From positions 1-23,619 of the forward strand of contig CALFPM010000156.1 of NCBI GenBank assembly GCA_937919155.1: a DNA stretch of 23,619 nucleotides. Reading direction: 5' to 3'. Positions within the stretch are counted from its first letter, which is position 1. Every line of letters begins with the position of its first letter. Of this stretch, positions 23,308 to 23,619 are shown in pieces. The notes beneath the pieces are model-generated. The model saw only the letters and a program-made list of their open reading frames with translations, did not search any database and was not told the DNA's origin. The DNA is from an uncultured Clostridia bacterium (GTDB lineage: Bacteria; Bacillota; Clostridia; Oscillospirales; Acutalibacteraceae). The position numbers and the translations under genes were made by a program.

Positions 23308-23619
23308 CAGCGCGCGGTAACAATTAGAATTGAAGGGTTTGACGAAGACCTGAAACCTATCGATATCGGATCTTTTCTTCTTACGTCAAGAAGCGGTCGA
23401 AGAGTACGCCTTGACGATGTTGCGCGTATTTTTCCGGAGGACGCAAGCGATTTGATGTTACGCGAGAACGGTCGAAGAAAAGCTCTTATCTCCCTAAATC
23501 CTGCAGAAGGAATTGATACAGGCTCTCTCGTCGCAAAACTTAAATCCATCCTCGATCCAATCGCTTTTGACGAAGGTATGAGTGTCGATTACGGCGGAAG
23601 TTATCAAGCGCGTGAAAGC
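23308..23619 (+). CDS. Fragment resembling an HME/CzcA-CusA-type RND efflux transporter, in frame with gyrA; probably chimeric
   Basis: From codon 47 of the gyrA frame the protein matches the second large periplasmic loop of heavy-metal-type RND pumps: LLTSRSGRRVRLDDVARI fits the L-T-P-G-V-L-D-V-A pattern, LRENGRRKALISL fits the REN-RR signature, and a helix is followed by DEGMSVDYGGSYQ, which in CusA-like pumps lies just before membrane helix 8. The frame stays open to the last base. Codons such as CGA (twice), CTA and TTA, rare in the genes to the left, become common. RND pumps of this kind belong to diderm bacteria, so this is probably another organism's DNA joined during assembly. Confidence 0.6.

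Overview
The window looks like a chromosomal contig from a Gram-positive member of the Clostridia, probably an Oscillospirales/Ruminococcaceae-type gut bacterium. The reasons are the Firmicutes order of the spc/alpha ribosomal genes (with a KOW-domain gene between map and infA), strong AGGAGG-type ribosome binding sites on nearly every gene, the Cys-rich zinc forms of L36 and S4, the DUF1934-argS pair, a short GyrB without the proteobacterial insertion, and a heterodimeric ABC exporter. The genus cannot be named from the sequence alone.

Layout. (1) 1-7419, plus strand: the distal part of the S10-spc-alpha supercluster, rplF(3' end)-rplR-rpsE-rpmD-rplO-secY-map-KOW-infA-rpmJ-rpsM-rpsK-rpsD-rpoA-rplQ. 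The adk gene usually found between secY and map is missing. A bidirectional terminator closes the block at 7458-7500. (2) 7502-12788: a short accessory segment. A minus-strand DUF3298-like lipoprotein is divergent from a GH78 alpha-L-rhamnosidase, with two well-formed sigma-A-type promoters between them. The rhamnosidase overlaps by 8 nt the start of a large membrane protein with RCK-like Rossmann modules and a C-terminal RyR-like domain; this is the least understood gene here. A long hairpin at 12903-12942 ends this unit and the convergent ABC operon. (3) 12978-16639, minus strand: two half-transporters forming a heterodimeric ABC exporter with one degenerate ATP site. (4) 16768-20001, minus strand: the ddl-DUF1934-argS operon, with a clear promoter upstream and a terminator downstream. 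(5) 20241-23619, plus strand: a 292-residue protein of unknown function, then gyrB, then the start of gyrA.

The most striking anomaly is at the right end. The gyrA reading frame is normal for about 46 codons and then switches, without a frameshift, into sequence resembling an HME/CzcA-CusA-type RND efflux pump, with different codon use. Such pumps belong to diderm bacteria, so a chimeric assembly is the simplest explanation, though it cannot be proved from this window. The best candidate for unstudied biology is the RyR/RCK membrane protein coupled to the rhamnosidase. I saw no tRNA, rRNA, CRISPR array, insertion sequence or phage gene.
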